DNA of 64,000 bases from Negativibacillus massiliensis (GTDB lineage Bacteria; Bacillota; Clostridia; Oscillospirales; Ruminococcaceae), in the NCBI RefSeq assembly GCF_900148495.1, contig NZ_FTRU01000008.1, positions 1,302,001 to 1,366,000 of the forward strand. Direction: 5' to 3'. Under the pieces are notes generated by a model. The model searched no databases, was not told the DNA's origin, and was given only the letters and a program-made list of their open reading frames with translations. How positions within the stretch are numbered: the stretch's first letter is position 1; each line of letters begins with the position of its first letter. The position numbers and the translations under genes are program-made. Positions 23,632 to 31,537 of the stretch are shown here, one piece after another.

Positions 23632-23668
23632 AGAATGGGCGCCTTTTTTTATCAGAAAGGCGCCCATT
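23632..23668 (-). terminator. Terminator insulating cotJC 3' part from phage lysis genes
   Basis: AATGGGCGCCTT pairs with AAGGCGCCCATT, followed on the minus strand by CTTTT. It lies 3 bp after the stop at 23672. Confidence 0.75.
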
Positions 23669-23671
23669 TTA

Positions 23672-24028
23672 TTAATCTGTAGGACTCATTTTGTCCTTTA
23701 GCACAGTTACCCTGTCTTTTACTGGAAGCTCCCGCAAATCCTCCATCAACTTGGTTACTGTACCATTGCCGCCGAGATTATGATACTCGGTGTACATTTT
23801 CTCGGCAGCCTCCAAACCGTGCAGAGTGATCCAGCCACGCTCGGTGTAATGATAATATGCCTGCACCACCCGATCACGCAGCAGTGCCTGAATTCCAAAC
23901 TCAATTGCCTTTTGCCGACAGTCTTCCTGTTTTTGTCGATTCCACATCATCTTGACGATAAAACTCAGTCCGGTCAAAATTCCCGAAAACAACGCTTCCA
24001 GCCAATATTTTGCCAGCCATTCCACCAT
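23672..24028 (-). CDS. Phage-type small membrane protein next to holin
   Basis: A 118-residue protein with one N-terminal membrane segment (residues 5-25, 'WLAKYWLEALFSGILTGLSFIV'), a basic stretch, and a helical domain 'AIEFGIQALLRDRVVQAYYHYTERGWITLHGLEAAEKMYTEYHNLGGNGTVTKLMEDLRELPV'. The 'GxQALLRDRxxQAYxHYxxxG' pattern is familiar from prophages of Clostridia, where the gene sits beside holin and lysin. Its exact role is unknown. The start at 24028 follows AGAGGCGGTATAAA. Confidence 0.72.
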   Translation of the reverse strand: MVEWLAKYWLEALFSGILTGLSFIVKMMWNRQKQEDCRQKAIEFGIQALLRDRVVQAYYHYTERGWITLHGLEAAEKMYTEYHNLGGNGTVTKLMEDLRELPVKDRVTVLKDKMSPTD

Positions 24029-24029
24029 T

Positions 24030-24368
24030 TTATACCGCCTCTTTTGTTCTGTGCTTTGTATCCAGCCCCAAGTCTTTCCAGGCATTCTCGATGGCAATTC
24101 GAACAGTATCCATATCAATCTTGATTCCATGTTTTTGGCATTGCGATTCAATATAGCTGCTCACCCATTCGAGCTTTTCTTCTCCTTTTCCCTGTGCATC
24201 AAAAATAATCTCCGCTGCCTGCACACCTGCCAGTGCATAATTCTTTACTGTTTCCCACTGAACATTGGTAAGCTTTGTACGAATAAGCGGCACAATCACA
24301 CTTGTTACCAGCACCGAAAGCAGTCCGATCAGCGCGGCAACAATCTGGGTAATATCAATATCCTGCAT
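24030..24368 (-). CDS. Phage holin, LL-H type
   Basis: A 112-residue protein: one N-terminal hydrophobic segment ('ITQIVAALIGLLSVLVTSVIVPLI', residues 6-30) and an amphipathic helical tail ('WETVKNYALAGVQAAEIIFDAQGKGEEKLEWVSSYIESQC'). This matches the LL-H holin family, whose members form membrane lesions that let endolysin out. It lies between the endolysin and the small membrane protein, 1 bp from the latter. Confidence 0.82.
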   Translation of the reverse strand: MQDIDITQIVAALIGLLSVLVTSVIVPLIRTKLTNVQWETVKNYALAGVQAAEIIFDAQGKGEEKLEWVSSYIESQCQKHGIKIDMDTVRIAIENAWKDLGLDTKHRTKEAV

Positions 24369-24396
24369 ATTTTCCTTCCTTTCTTTTTGTCATCTT

Positions 24397-25161
24397 TTAT
24401 ACTGTTTTTACTGTTCCTGCAAAACCCTTTTTCTTCAGGTCATCACAGGTGATCTGCGCTTTTTTCTCTGTGTCAAAACGACCTACACAAACACGATCTA
24501 TTTCCTTTACACTGTAAACAAACGCATAGTATCCTTTGTCTGCAAGTTTGCTGCACAGTCCTTCTGCTAAATCATGTGCTTTGGAAAAGGTTTTCACTTC
24601 TACCGTATAGGGCAGATATTTTGCCATATCGTCCACCTCCTCTTCTATCTTGCTGTAATCAATGAAAGGACACTCCATCCAGTGGGTCCAGGCTGTTGCA
24701 CCTCTTCCTCGCAGTGGGGTTTTGACTGCGCCGCGATTTCCGGCACACTCAATTACCCATCCATTTCCAATATAGACCCCAACATGTCCCTGCATATAAA
24801 CACAGATTCCTGCGCGCTCTGGGATGGTGTCGATTGTCCCTTTTCGGGTAGCAGCATCGTACATCATTCCGGTATTATAGTCGAGATCCGCTCGGTAGAT
24901 CGGCTTGTTTTCTTTGTCAGACCACATACAGTAACCTTTAATTAGCCCCACACAGTCACATGCTGTCTGTCCAAGGTGTTTTTTGTGGATCTCTTTGTTT
25001 GCTCCTCCATTATAAAGCGGGTACTGTTTGGCTTTTGTTTCCAAAAGACTCTCGGTCAGTTTGTTGCCAAAGGTTCCCCAGACATACCACCATTTTTCAT
25101 TGAATGCTTTTTGAGCGTGTTTGATAAGTCCCTCTGGCGTTTTTCCTGTTACAATCGGCAT
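24397..25161 (-). CDS. NlpC/P60 endolysin with C-terminal SPOR-like repeat
   Basis: A 254-residue cell-wall hydrolase. The catalytic region is NlpC/P60-like: Cys in 'TACDCVGLIKGY', His in 'AGICVYMQGHVGVYIGNGW'. Residues 185-254 ('PYTVEVKTFSKAHDLAEGLCSKLADKGYYAFVYSVKEIDRVCVGRFDTEKKA') resemble a SPOR peptidoglycan-binding domain. There is no signal peptide, as expected for holin-dependent release. AAGGAGAATGGTAAA precedes the ATG. It is the first gene of the lysis cassette. Confidence 0.88.
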   Translation of the reverse strand: MPIVTGKTPEGLIKHAQKAFNEKWWYVWGTFGNKLTESLLETKAKQYPLYNGGANKEIHKKHLGQTACDCVGLIKGYCMWSDKENKPIYRADLDYNTGMMYDAATRKGTIDTIPERAGICVYMQGHVGVYIGNGWVIECAGNRGAVKTPLRGRGATAWTHWMECPFIDYSKIEEEVDDMAKYLPYTVEVKTFSKAHDLAEGLCSKLADKGYYAFVYSVKEIDRVCVGRFDTEKKAQITCDDLKKKGFAGTVKTV

Positions 25162-25359
25162 TTTACCATTCTCCTTTCTTCACTTTATTTACTGACAGTT
25201 ACACAAACAGATACGTTTCGACAAAAATTATCTCCCCCTTTATAAAGTATGTCATCTCAAATCTTCCTGTTCTTGTGATTTGTCCACATCTTTACTCCCT
25301 CCTATCTTACTTTCATCTCTCTGCTGTCAAAACAGCCTGTCCTCCCTTCATCCATACCC
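25162..25359. other. Intergenic region upstream of endolysin
   Basis: AT- and pyrimidine-rich. No convincing promoter, repeat or small gene is visible. Confidence 0.5.
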
Positions 25360-25402
25360 AAAAACAAAAGGAAAGTTGCATTAAAAAATACAACTTTCCT
25401 TC
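25360..25402 (-). terminator. Terminator of the small candidate RDF gene
   Basis: AGGAAAGTTG/CAACTTTCCT stem followed on the minus strand by TTTTGTTTTTGGG. Confidence 0.7.
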
Positions 25403-25460
25403 TGTTTCATAAAATTTTTTATCTCGTCTTACCCAAAAACTTTTCTTATTCTAAATCCGG

Positions 25461-25703
25461 TCAAAAAAGTGTTTCATTCTCACTCTTCTTTTCTCCTTCT
25501 AAATGTTGTGTGCCGATATAATCGGACATCACTCTCCCTGCACGCTCCATCATCTCCTGAACCATTTTTTCCCATTCCTCTGCTAAAATATGGTGTTCTT
25601 CCTGTATCTTATTTCCCTGGACATATAAAACCGTGCTCACCGGCAATACCGTTTCATCATTTAGACGGATAAAACTTGTTGCACTGAAATTTTTTCCCGA
25701 CAC
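25461..25703 (-). CDS. Small protein divergent from serine recombinase, candidate directionality factor
   Basis: An 80-residue protein with a GTG start at 25703, 8 bp after GGGAGG. The N-terminal half is beta-like ('SFIRLNDETVLPVSTVLYVQG'), the C-terminal half helical and acidic ('EEHHILAEEWEKMVQEMMERAGRVMSDYIG'). I do not recognise a characterised family. Small proteins encoded beside large serine integrases often act as recombination directionality factors that switch the enzyme from integration to excision, as SprB does in SPbeta. The position, size and coiled-coil-like helix fit that role, but this is inference. Confidence 0.6.
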   Translation of the reverse strand: MSGKNFSATSFIRLNDETVLPVSTVLYVQGNKIQEEHHILAEEWEKMVQEMMERAGRVMSDYIGTQHLEGEKKSENETLF

Positions 25704-25811
25704 GACGCACACCTCCCATTCATCCTATGCTTTCCGCTCTGTTTTTTATGATACTATCCTTCTTTTTGGGGATAACAGCTGCATATCCTTTCTTAAAAAG
25801 GAGGGTTATGT

Positions 25812-27260
25812 ATGAAAATTGCTGCTGCTTACATCCGTGTTTCCACCGATGACCAGCTGGAATATTCCCCTGACAGCCAGCTTGTACAGATTCACCGCTA
25901 CGCTAAAACAAACGGCTTTACCCTGCCAGAGGAATACATCTTTATAGAAGAAGAGGGGCGTTCCGGCCGATACAGCGTAAAACGTCCTGAGTTTTTGCGA
26001 ATGATTTCCACCGCAAAAAAGAAGCCCAAACCTTTTGATGCAATTCTGGTTTGGAAGTATTCCCGTTTTGCCCGCAGCCGTCAGGACAGCATCATTTACA
26101 AGTCTATGCTGCGCAAGGAACTGGGAATCGAGGTCATCTCAATCAGCGAAAATCTGGGTGATGACAAGATGTCCATTATCACCGAGGCGATCATTGAGGC
26201 GATGGACGAATTTTACAGCGTAAACCTTGCCGAAGAAGTGACCCGCGGTATGGCGGAAAAAGCCCGCCGGGGCCAGCCCCTGACCTACGCTCCCTTTGGC
26301 TATCGCATCGAGAACAAACGCTATTTTCCTGATCCAGACACTGCCTTGCTGGTACAGATGATCTATTCCGATTTTCTGTCCGGCATGGGCTATCGGGAAA
26401 TTGCGCAAAAGCTTGACCAAATGGATGTTCGCACCCGATTTGGCAATCGGATGGAAAGCCGAAATATCGAATATATCTTAAAAAATCCTGTGTATATCGG
26501 GAAAATCCACTGGAATCCGGGTACAAAGATGCAACGTAGTGTCTTGCCAAACTCCGCTATTCTTTCCGATGGTGAGCATCCCGCTTTGGTAAGCCTTGAT
26601 GACTGGAATGCTGTTCAGAAACGAATCAAAGAGTTAAAAACACTCTATCAAAAAAAGGCAAAATCCGCCGTCATCCCCGAACATGAATTTGCCCTTCGGG
26701 GACTGGTGCGGTGCAGCAGCTGCGGCTCGACTCTGGTAAACAGCGGCAATAGCTCTCTTCAATGCAATGCCTATGCCCGTGGCCGGTGCAGCGTATCCCA
26801 TGCAATCAACCGGGAACATCTGACCCAGTTGGTTCTTTCCACCATACAGACCGACTTTGCAGAAAGCCGCTTTCAACTGAATCTGCCAAAATCTGCTCCA
26901 AGTATTGACCCTTTTACCCTTCTGCAAAACCAGTTGGAACGGGAACAGATGAAATTAAAACGGATTCAGCAAGCCTACGAAGCAGGTGTTGATACTCTGA
27001 AAGAGTATTCCCGAAGCAAGGAAAAACGAACCGCCTGTATTCGTCAGCTGCAAGAACAACTGGAAAAACTGTGTCTCTCTTCCAACCCCAGCTTAGATGA
27101 CAACCGCCATTATGTCAGCAATCAGTCTCTTTCCCTTCTTGCCTTTTTAAAAGACCCGAACAACTCAGAAAAGGAGAAAAACATCCTGCTGCGTTCATTG
27201 ATTGAAAAAGTCGTGTTTGATCGTCAGAAAAACAGCATCGAAATATCCTACTATTTGTAA
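25812..27260 (+). CDS. Large serine recombinase (site-specific integrase/excisionase)
   Basis: A 482-residue recombinase of the SpoIVCA/phiC31 class. The catalytic domain has Ser11 in 'YIRVSTDDQ', 'GRSGRYSVKRPEF', and 'VWKYSRFARSRQDS' with conserved arginines. The recombinase domain reads 'PFGYRIENKRYFPDPDTALLVQMIYSDFLSGMGYREIAQKLD' and '...RNIEYILKNPVYIGKI'. A zinc ribbon follows (CxxC in 'CSSCGSTL' and CX6C in 'CNAYARGRC'), then a coiled coil at about residues 375-425. All parts are present, so it should be active. AAAGGAGGGTTATGT precedes the ATG. It lies 2.2 kb from the right att half-site and is the obvious enzyme for the split cotJC gene. Confidence 0.94.
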   Translation: MKIAAAYIRVSTDDQLEYSPDSQLVQIHRYAKTNGFTLPEEYIFIEEEGRSGRYSVKRPEFLRMISTAKKKPKPFDAILVWKYSRFARSRQDSIIYKSMLRKELGIEVISISENLGDDKMSIITEAIIEAMDEFYSVNLAEEVTRGMAEKARRGQPLTYAPFGYRIENKRYFPDPDTALLVQMIYSDFLSGMGYREIAQKLDQMDVRTRFGNRMESRNIEYILKNPVYIGKIHWNPGTKMQRSVLPNSAILSDGEHPALVSLDDWNAVQKRIKELKTLYQKKAKSAVIPEHEFALRGLVRCSSCGSTLVNSGNSSLQCNAYARGRCSVSHAINREHLTQLVLSTIQTDFAESRFQLNLPKSAPSIDPFTLLQNQLEREQMKLKRIQQAYEAGVDTLKEYSRSKEKRTACIRQLQEQLEKLCLSSNPSLDDNRHYVSNQSLSLLAFLKDPNNSEKEKNILLRSLIEKVVFDRQKNSIEISYYL

Positions 27261-27345
27261 TTTTAACGCATTTATTTTCTTGTTGTATTTTTATTTTTCT
27301 CTGTTGATCCCTTTTCTCTTATAATACATACTCTCCAATAAACAA

Positions 27346-27388
27346 AAACTGCCGCAAAGACAAAAATTAAAGTCTTTGCGGCAGTTTG
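27346..27388. terminator. Bidirectional terminator between recombinase and carrier protein genes
   Basis: AAACTGCCGCAAAGAC pairs with GTCTTTGCGGCAGTTT (16 bp perfect). It lies between convergent genes. Confidence 0.88.
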
Positions 27389-27389
27389 T

Positions 27390-27632
27390 TTACTGCAAAT
27401 ATTTCCTGCACAGATTTAAAATTCCATCCAGAGTTCGAAACTCATTTCGGTCTACCTGGGTTGGCTGAATGGAGATGCCGATATCCTCCAGTCCATCCAA
27501 CAGGGAGATAAACCCCAGACTATCCAGCAACTCACTGTCCAGCAGATCGACCCCATCTTCCAGCGCCTGTTCACTGCCGCAGGCTTCCACCAGTAAACTT
27601 TTTACTGCCTGTTCCAACTGCATATCATTCAT
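27390..27632 (-). CDS. dltC: D-alanyl carrier protein-like acyl carrier (DltC type)
   Basis: An 80-residue carrier protein. The phosphopantetheine site is the Ser in 'LLDSELLDSLGFISLLDGLE', with the DSL motif seen in DltC. The surrounding 'FISLLDGLEDIGISIQPTQVDRNEFRTLDGI' matches D-alanyl carrier proteins. It overlaps the DltA-like gene by 4 bp. Together they could activate and hold D-alanine or another amino acid. No DltB (transferase channel) or DltD is present nearby, so the product's destination is unclear. Confidence 0.85.
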   Translation of the reverse strand: MNDMQLEQAVKSLLVEACGSEQALEDGVDLLDSELLDSLGFISLLDGLEDIGISIQPTQVDRNEFRTLDGILNLCRKYLQ

Positions 27633-29086
27633 TCCTGCAACATCCTCTCCAGTGCATGAAAGTCACATTTCCCCCGCTCGTTCATCGGCATTTTTTCTAC
27701 TGCAATCCATCTTTTTGGCAGCATATAGGAAGGTAAAGCAGAAAGCAGTCGCTGTTTGCATTCACTTAGCGGCAGTCCTTTCCCGTTCCACTCGACAATC
27801 GCTGCAAGTCCCCGCACTTCTCCTGCTTTTTGAATCGGCAGTACCACCGCAGCATTTACTTCTTTCCAACACAAAAGCGCCGCTTCGATCTCTCCGGGTT
27901 CAATCCGGTATCCTTTATATTTGATTTGCCGGTCGATTCTTCCAAGATACCAGAGCAATCCATCCCGAATCATCCCTTTGTCTCCGGTACAGTAAAGCCT
28001 TTCTCCTGCAAAGCTTCCAAATCCGCCTTGAAAAGCTCCAACATAACCGTTGCCGACACTCTTTCCGACAATGGCAATCTCTCCCGGAGTCCCCTCCGGC
28101 AACGGCACTTTATCTTCATCCAATATGAGCAATTTTGACGCTGCGCTCTTTACCTCTCCAACTGGAAGTGTGCCCGATCTTTCCTGCACTTCTACCGCAC
28201 AAACAGCGCAGGCTGCCTCGGTAGGACCATAAGCATTGATAATGCTAAGTTTCGGAAATCGTTCATGCAGCGTTTCCACAGTGCGGGAGGGAAGTGCTTC
28301 TCCACAAAGAAAGATGGCCTTTAGCTGCGGCATCAGCTGCTGACTGAAGATCTCATCGCACAAACACAAGCGTATAAAAGACGGCGTGCAGGTCAAACGT
28401 ACTGCACTGCTTTCCTGCAAAGTGCGGTATAACACCGTCAGATCCTGCTGTTCTTCCCGTTTCAGTGCCCAAACAGTCGCACCTGCGGCAAAACAAGGCC
28501 AAAGATCCGCTACCGAAAGATCAAAGGAAAACTGCGACTGATTGACCGTTATTCCTTGACCACATTTTGCAATAGCTGGTATGGACAACATCCATTCAAC
28601 AAAATTTTCCAGTGCAGCAAGAGAAATTCGTACGCCTTTGGGCATTCCGGTACTTCCCGAAGTAAACAGCCAATAGGCATCCCGTAAAGGGTTATCCGGC
28701 AAACTAATTTCTCCTGATTCATGATATTCACTGTATCTCTCTCCCAGAAAAATGGCACCCAGTTTTTCTGCTGCCGGATACTCCCCGCAGGTGAGGATTG
28801 TCTTTGCCCCAGACTGCTGATAGATTTGCTCGATTCGCTTTATCGCCTGCCCGGGATCTACGGGAAGATATGGTCTTGCTGCCATAAGGCAAGCCAACAA
28901 GGAAATCGGCATTCCGATTTCCTTCTCTCCGAATATCATGACTGGACCGCTTTCCTTCTTTAACCACACCGACAAAGCCGCTGCCCTTTCCCAAAGCTGC
29001 CGATAACTTAATTTTTCCTCTTGATTTTGGTAAGCTATCCGGTCTGGATGTTCTTTTGCATGTGCTGCTATTGCTTCTAAGAGCAT
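27629..29086 (-). CDS. dltA: D-alanine-D-alanyl carrier ligase-like adenylating enzyme (DltA type)
   Basis: A 485-residue AMP-forming adenylation enzyme. The P-loop-like A3 motif is 'YWLFTSGSTGMPKGVRIS', A5 'NAYGPTEAACAVCAVEV', A7 'LYCTGDKGMIRDGLLWYLGRIDRQIKYKGYRIEPGEIE', and the A10 lysine lies in 'MNERGKCDF'. Length and the 'FDLSVADLWPCFAAGATVWAL' block fit DltA. The start at 29086 follows GAGGGG. The gene is downstream of a VanW gene and coupled to a DltC-like carrier, without DltB/DltD, so a full teichoic-acid D-alanylation system is not shown here. Confidence 0.87.
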   Translation of the reverse strand: MLLEAIAAHAKEHPDRIAYQNQEEKLSYRQLWERAAALSVWLKKESGPVMIFGEKEIGMPISLLACLMAARPYLPVDPGQAIKRIEQIYQQSGAKTILTCGEYPAAEKLGAIFLGERYSEYHESGEISLPDNPLRDAYWLFTSGSTGMPKGVRISLAALENFVEWMLSIPAIAKCGQGITVNQSQFSFDLSVADLWPCFAAGATVWALKREEQQDLTVLYRTLQESSAVRLTCTPSFIRLCLCDEIFSQQLMPQLKAIFLCGEALPSRTVETLHERFPKLSIINAYGPTEAACAVCAVEVQERSGTLPVGEVKSAASKLLILDEDKVPLPEGTPGEIAIVGKSVGNGYVGAFQGGFGSFAGERLYCTGDKGMIRDGLLWYLGRIDRQIKYKGYRIEPGEIEAALLCWKEVNAAVVLPIQKAGEVRGLAAIVEWNGKGLPLSECKQRLLSALPSYMLPKRWIAVEKMPMNERGKCDFHALERMLQE

Positions 29087-29109
29087 TCTTTTTCCCCTCG
29101 ATTTCAAAC

Positions 29110-29940
29110 CTAATCCTGACGGATTTGTTCTGGTGGGATAAGCTTTGGATCATACATAACGCGGGAATGGTTATCCAGCACCAGTTCCTTTGCTACTTCC
29201 TGTCCGCTCTCCCGATCAATCACCCTGCGGTACACCTTGCTAATTCGATACCAGCCATCTGCTTCTTTGCGATAATGGTTATCTTCCTCCACAATCCGAT
29301 AGCGGTATAGAAATGGTTTTGTGGTCCGCAGTTCTCCGCACAAATCAGTATCGCTCAACCAGAACAGCAGCTGTACCGGCTGATCTGTCGTATTTTTAAA
29401 CTGATAGTCGATATTTTTATAAAAGACAGAAGTCCCTGTTCCAAAGGGAACAGTCCTGCGCTCATCTGGAAACAGTGCATCAGAGTGATGATGCAGTTCG
29501 GTCACTGTCATCGGACTGTTGAGCACCAGCCAGTGTACCATATTGGCAAGCTGACACAGCCCTCCTGCAATTCCTGCTTTCATCTGGCTTCCTGCAATTA
29601 CCAGCCCCTGAGTATATCCTTCTTTCTCGGTTGGATGTCCCACCAACCCCCAAAAGGAAAAGGTCTGTCCCGGCTCAATGATAATTCCGTTTAATTTGGC
29701 CGCTGCAATCTGAAGGTTAACCTTTTTCCCTTCCTGCAACTGCATCTCCACTCCATGCAGATGGCGCATCAGCAAGGAAGTATGCCCTTTTACCAGACAA
29801 GGCAGCGGCGTTGGGTCCAAATGTTTTGCATAATGCTCCCCACTCAGGCAGGTTTTCAGATCACGCAGGAGATATTCCTTGCGCAAAGAAATCCAGTATC
29901 CCACCGGACCTCTTTGACAGAGCAGTTTTCGAGGACTCAT
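29110..29940 (-). CDS. VanW-family protein
   Basis: A 276-residue protein with the VanW core: 'QIAAAKLNGIIIEPGQTFSFWGLVGHPTEKEGYTQGLVIAGSQMKAGIAGGLCQLANMVHWLVLNSPMTVTELHHHSDALFPD'. The 'GGLCQLANMVHW' and 'HHHSD' motifs are diagnostic. VanW occurs in some vancomycin-resistance clusters and widely in Clostridia; its biochemical role is unknown. No signal peptide is seen. The ATG at 29940 follows GGGGGAGAGCAG; the frame extends about 80 codons further but without a site. It is followed by the DltA/DltC-like pair, suggesting a shared cell-wall role. Confidence 0.88.
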   Translation of the reverse strand: MSPRKLLCQRGPVGYWISLRKEYLLRDLKTCLSGEHYAKHLDPTPLPCLVKGHTSLLMRHLHGVEMQLQEGKKVNLQIAAAKLNGIIIEPGQTFSFWGLVGHPTEKEGYTQGLVIAGSQMKAGIAGGLCQLANMVHWLVLNSPMTVTELHHHSDALFPDERRTVPFGTGTSVFYKNIDYQFKNTTDQPVQLLFWLSDTDLCGELRTTKPFLYRYRIVEEDNHYRKEADGWYRISKVYRRVIDRESGQEVAKELVLDNHSRVMYDPKLIPPEQIRQD

Positions 29941-30082
29941 CTGCTCTCCCCCTCTCCATCTGTCAAAACCATTTTTCAAATGAATCAAATGGTTTCGTAT
30001 GATAGATTTATTATAGCATACTCCTTCTTTATTTTCCAGACATTTGTGGAAAATAAAGGATTTTCCCCAAAAATAATATTTT

Positions 30083-30115
30083 TCCAAAAGAAAAAGCGCA
30101 GCCTTCACTGCGCTT
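30083..30115 (-). terminator. Terminator of the small coiled-coil membrane protein gene
   Basis: AAGCGCAG/CTGCGCTT stem followed on the minus strand by TTTCTTTTGG, 5 bp after the stop at 30120. Confidence 0.75.
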
Positions 30116-30119
30116 ACAA

Positions 30120-30371
30120 TTAAAAGATTCCTCTGCCTTTCATCATGCCCAAAATAACACAAACTACAATCGCAACCCCACAAGCTGCAATCAAATAATC
30201 GATATACTTGACCGGAACATTCCGAAAATTATCATAAAATCTCTCTTTGGCATTACTGGACTGCATCTGACTTTCTTTTTCTTTTAGCTGCTCTTCTCTC
30301 TTTTGCAGAGCTTCTTCTCTCTCCCGCAAAAGTTCCTCTTTTTTTGCCAGATCCTCTTCCCGGTTGTCCAT
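30120..30371 (-). CDS. Small coiled-coil protein with C-terminal membrane anchor
   Basis: An 83-residue protein. Residues 3-35 form a highly charged coiled coil ('EEDLAKKEELLREREEALQKREEQLKEKES'). Residues 55-75 form a membrane segment ('YIDYLIAACGVAIVVCVILGMM'), leaving a short tail. Family not recognised; similar tail-anchored mini-proteins are common in Clostridia. The start at 30371 follows AGGGAGGTTTATGG. It appears monocistronic. Confidence 0.7.
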   Translation of the reverse strand: MDNREEDLAKKEELLREREEALQKREEQLKEKESQMQSSNAKERFYDNFRNVPVKYIDYLIAACGVAIVVCVILGMMKGRGIF

Positions 30372-30512
30372 CCATAAACCTCCCTTCCAAAAAGAAAACA
30401 CGGGAAATTCCGCCAATCTTCTGATGTCAGAATTCCCCGTATTTTTCCTATGCTATCTCATTACACACTGATAAAACAGACAGCACAAAGCTTTGTATTT
30501 TCCAAGCTGATA

Positions 30513-31523
30513 TTATTTCTTAGCAAGGTATTTACGAAGGTCGAGTGCAACTGCAACGATGATAACGAGACCCTGTACGATGAAGGTGTAAGCTGGGTCT
30601 ACACCGAGGAACTGCAGACAAATCTTCAAAGTTTCAAATACCAGTACGCCGACCAGTACGCCGCTGACACGACCAACACCACCGTTGGTGGATACGCCGC
30701 CGATAGTACAAGCTGCGATAGCTTCCAGCTCATAACCAAAACCGGTTGCTGTAGAAGCACCACCTGCTTTTGCACCCAGCAGGAAGCCGCCCAGAGCGTA
30801 CATAACAGCAGCCAGAACATAGATTCGAATCAGAGTTGCAGATACATTGACACCGGCAACCTGTGCAGCACTTTCGTTGCCGCCGATTGCGTACATATAT
30901 TTACCATGGCGGGTCTTGTTGTAAAGGAACCACATGAAGATACCTACTGCCAGTGCAATCAGTGCCAGATATGGGATGACAAAGAAAGAACCGTTTGCAA
31001 CGTTGGTGTAGCTCTGTTTATAACCACCCATTGGCTGGTTGTTTGTGATAACGCTGCACAGACCATAAACGATTGTCTGCATACCCAGGGTAGCGATGAA
31101 TGGTGGAACCTTCAGGAAAGCGATAACACAACCACTGATTGCACCAAAAATAGCACAGATCAGCAATACAATAATCAGACCGCCGATAACCGGGATATCT
31201 GGAAGCCATGGAAGCATACGAGCACTGTAGTCTACGCTCTGCAGAAGCATTGCAGAAAGACATGCAGACAAACCTACCATACGTCCAGCGGACAGGTCGG
31301 TACCTTTAGTGATCAGACATCCGGATACACCACAGGCAATGATGAAACGTGGGGAAACGTTTACAACCAGGTTTCTAAAGTTGTTGACACTAAAGAAGTT
31401 ATCGGTGCTGATACCAACAACCAGTGCCAGAAGTACGATCAAAATAATGATCGCGTTATTGGACAAAAAGTTTTTTACACTTTTTGATGTAATTGGACTA
31501 CCTTTCACTTGCGCTTGTACCAT
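30513..31523 (-). CDS. mglC: Sugar ABC transporter permease (MglC/RbsC type)
   Basis: A 336-residue BPD_transp_2 permease with 8-10 membrane segments. It includes the family blocks 'GVSGCLITKGTDLSAGRMVGL', 'FLKVPPFIATLGMQTIVYG' and 'IGGNESAAQVAGVNVSATLIRIYVLAAVMYALGG', and ends with the 'VAYTFIVQGLVIIVAVALDLRKY' type tail. It forms the channel of an MglBAC galactose/glucose-type uptake system. AAGGAGGAAATAATTC precedes the ATG. It is the last gene of mglB-mglA-mglC. The MglC-like N-terminal extension supports galactoside/glucose over ribose. Confidence 0.92.
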   Translation of the reverse strand: MVQAQVKGSPITSKSVKNFLSNNAIIILIVLLALVVGISTDNFFSVNNFRNLVVNVSPRFIIACGVSGCLITKGTDLSAGRMVGLSACLSAMLLQSVDYSARMLPWLPDIPVIGGLIIVLLICAIFGAISGCVIAFLKVPPFIATLGMQTIVYGLCSVITNNQPMGGYKQSYTNVANGSFFVIPYLALIALAVGIFMWFLYNKTRHGKYMYAIGGNESAAQVAGVNVSATLIRIYVLAAVMYALGGFLLGAKAGGASTATGFGYELEAIAACTIGGVSTNGGVGRVSGVLVGVLVFETLKICLQFLGVDPAYTFIVQGLVIIVAVALDLRKYLAKK

Positions 31524-31537
31524 GAATTATTTCCTCC

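Larger units (their letters stand above)
23608..27290. mobile_element. Prophage remnant with lysis genes and serine recombinase
   Basis: From the right attP-type arm outward the order is small membrane protein, holin, endolysin, small unknown protein and large serine recombinase. There are no capsid, tail, terminase or replication genes. This is a domesticated-looking remnant that keeps recombination and lysis functions. The outer limit is set at the end of the recombinase gene and is uncertain. Confidence 0.65.

Noticed and set aside
23080-23667. Treating the cotJC 3' part as a full gene starting at ATG 23667
   Set aside because: That ATG lies inside a perfect terminator hairpin, has no ribosome binding site, and the first 17 codons do not resemble CotJC.
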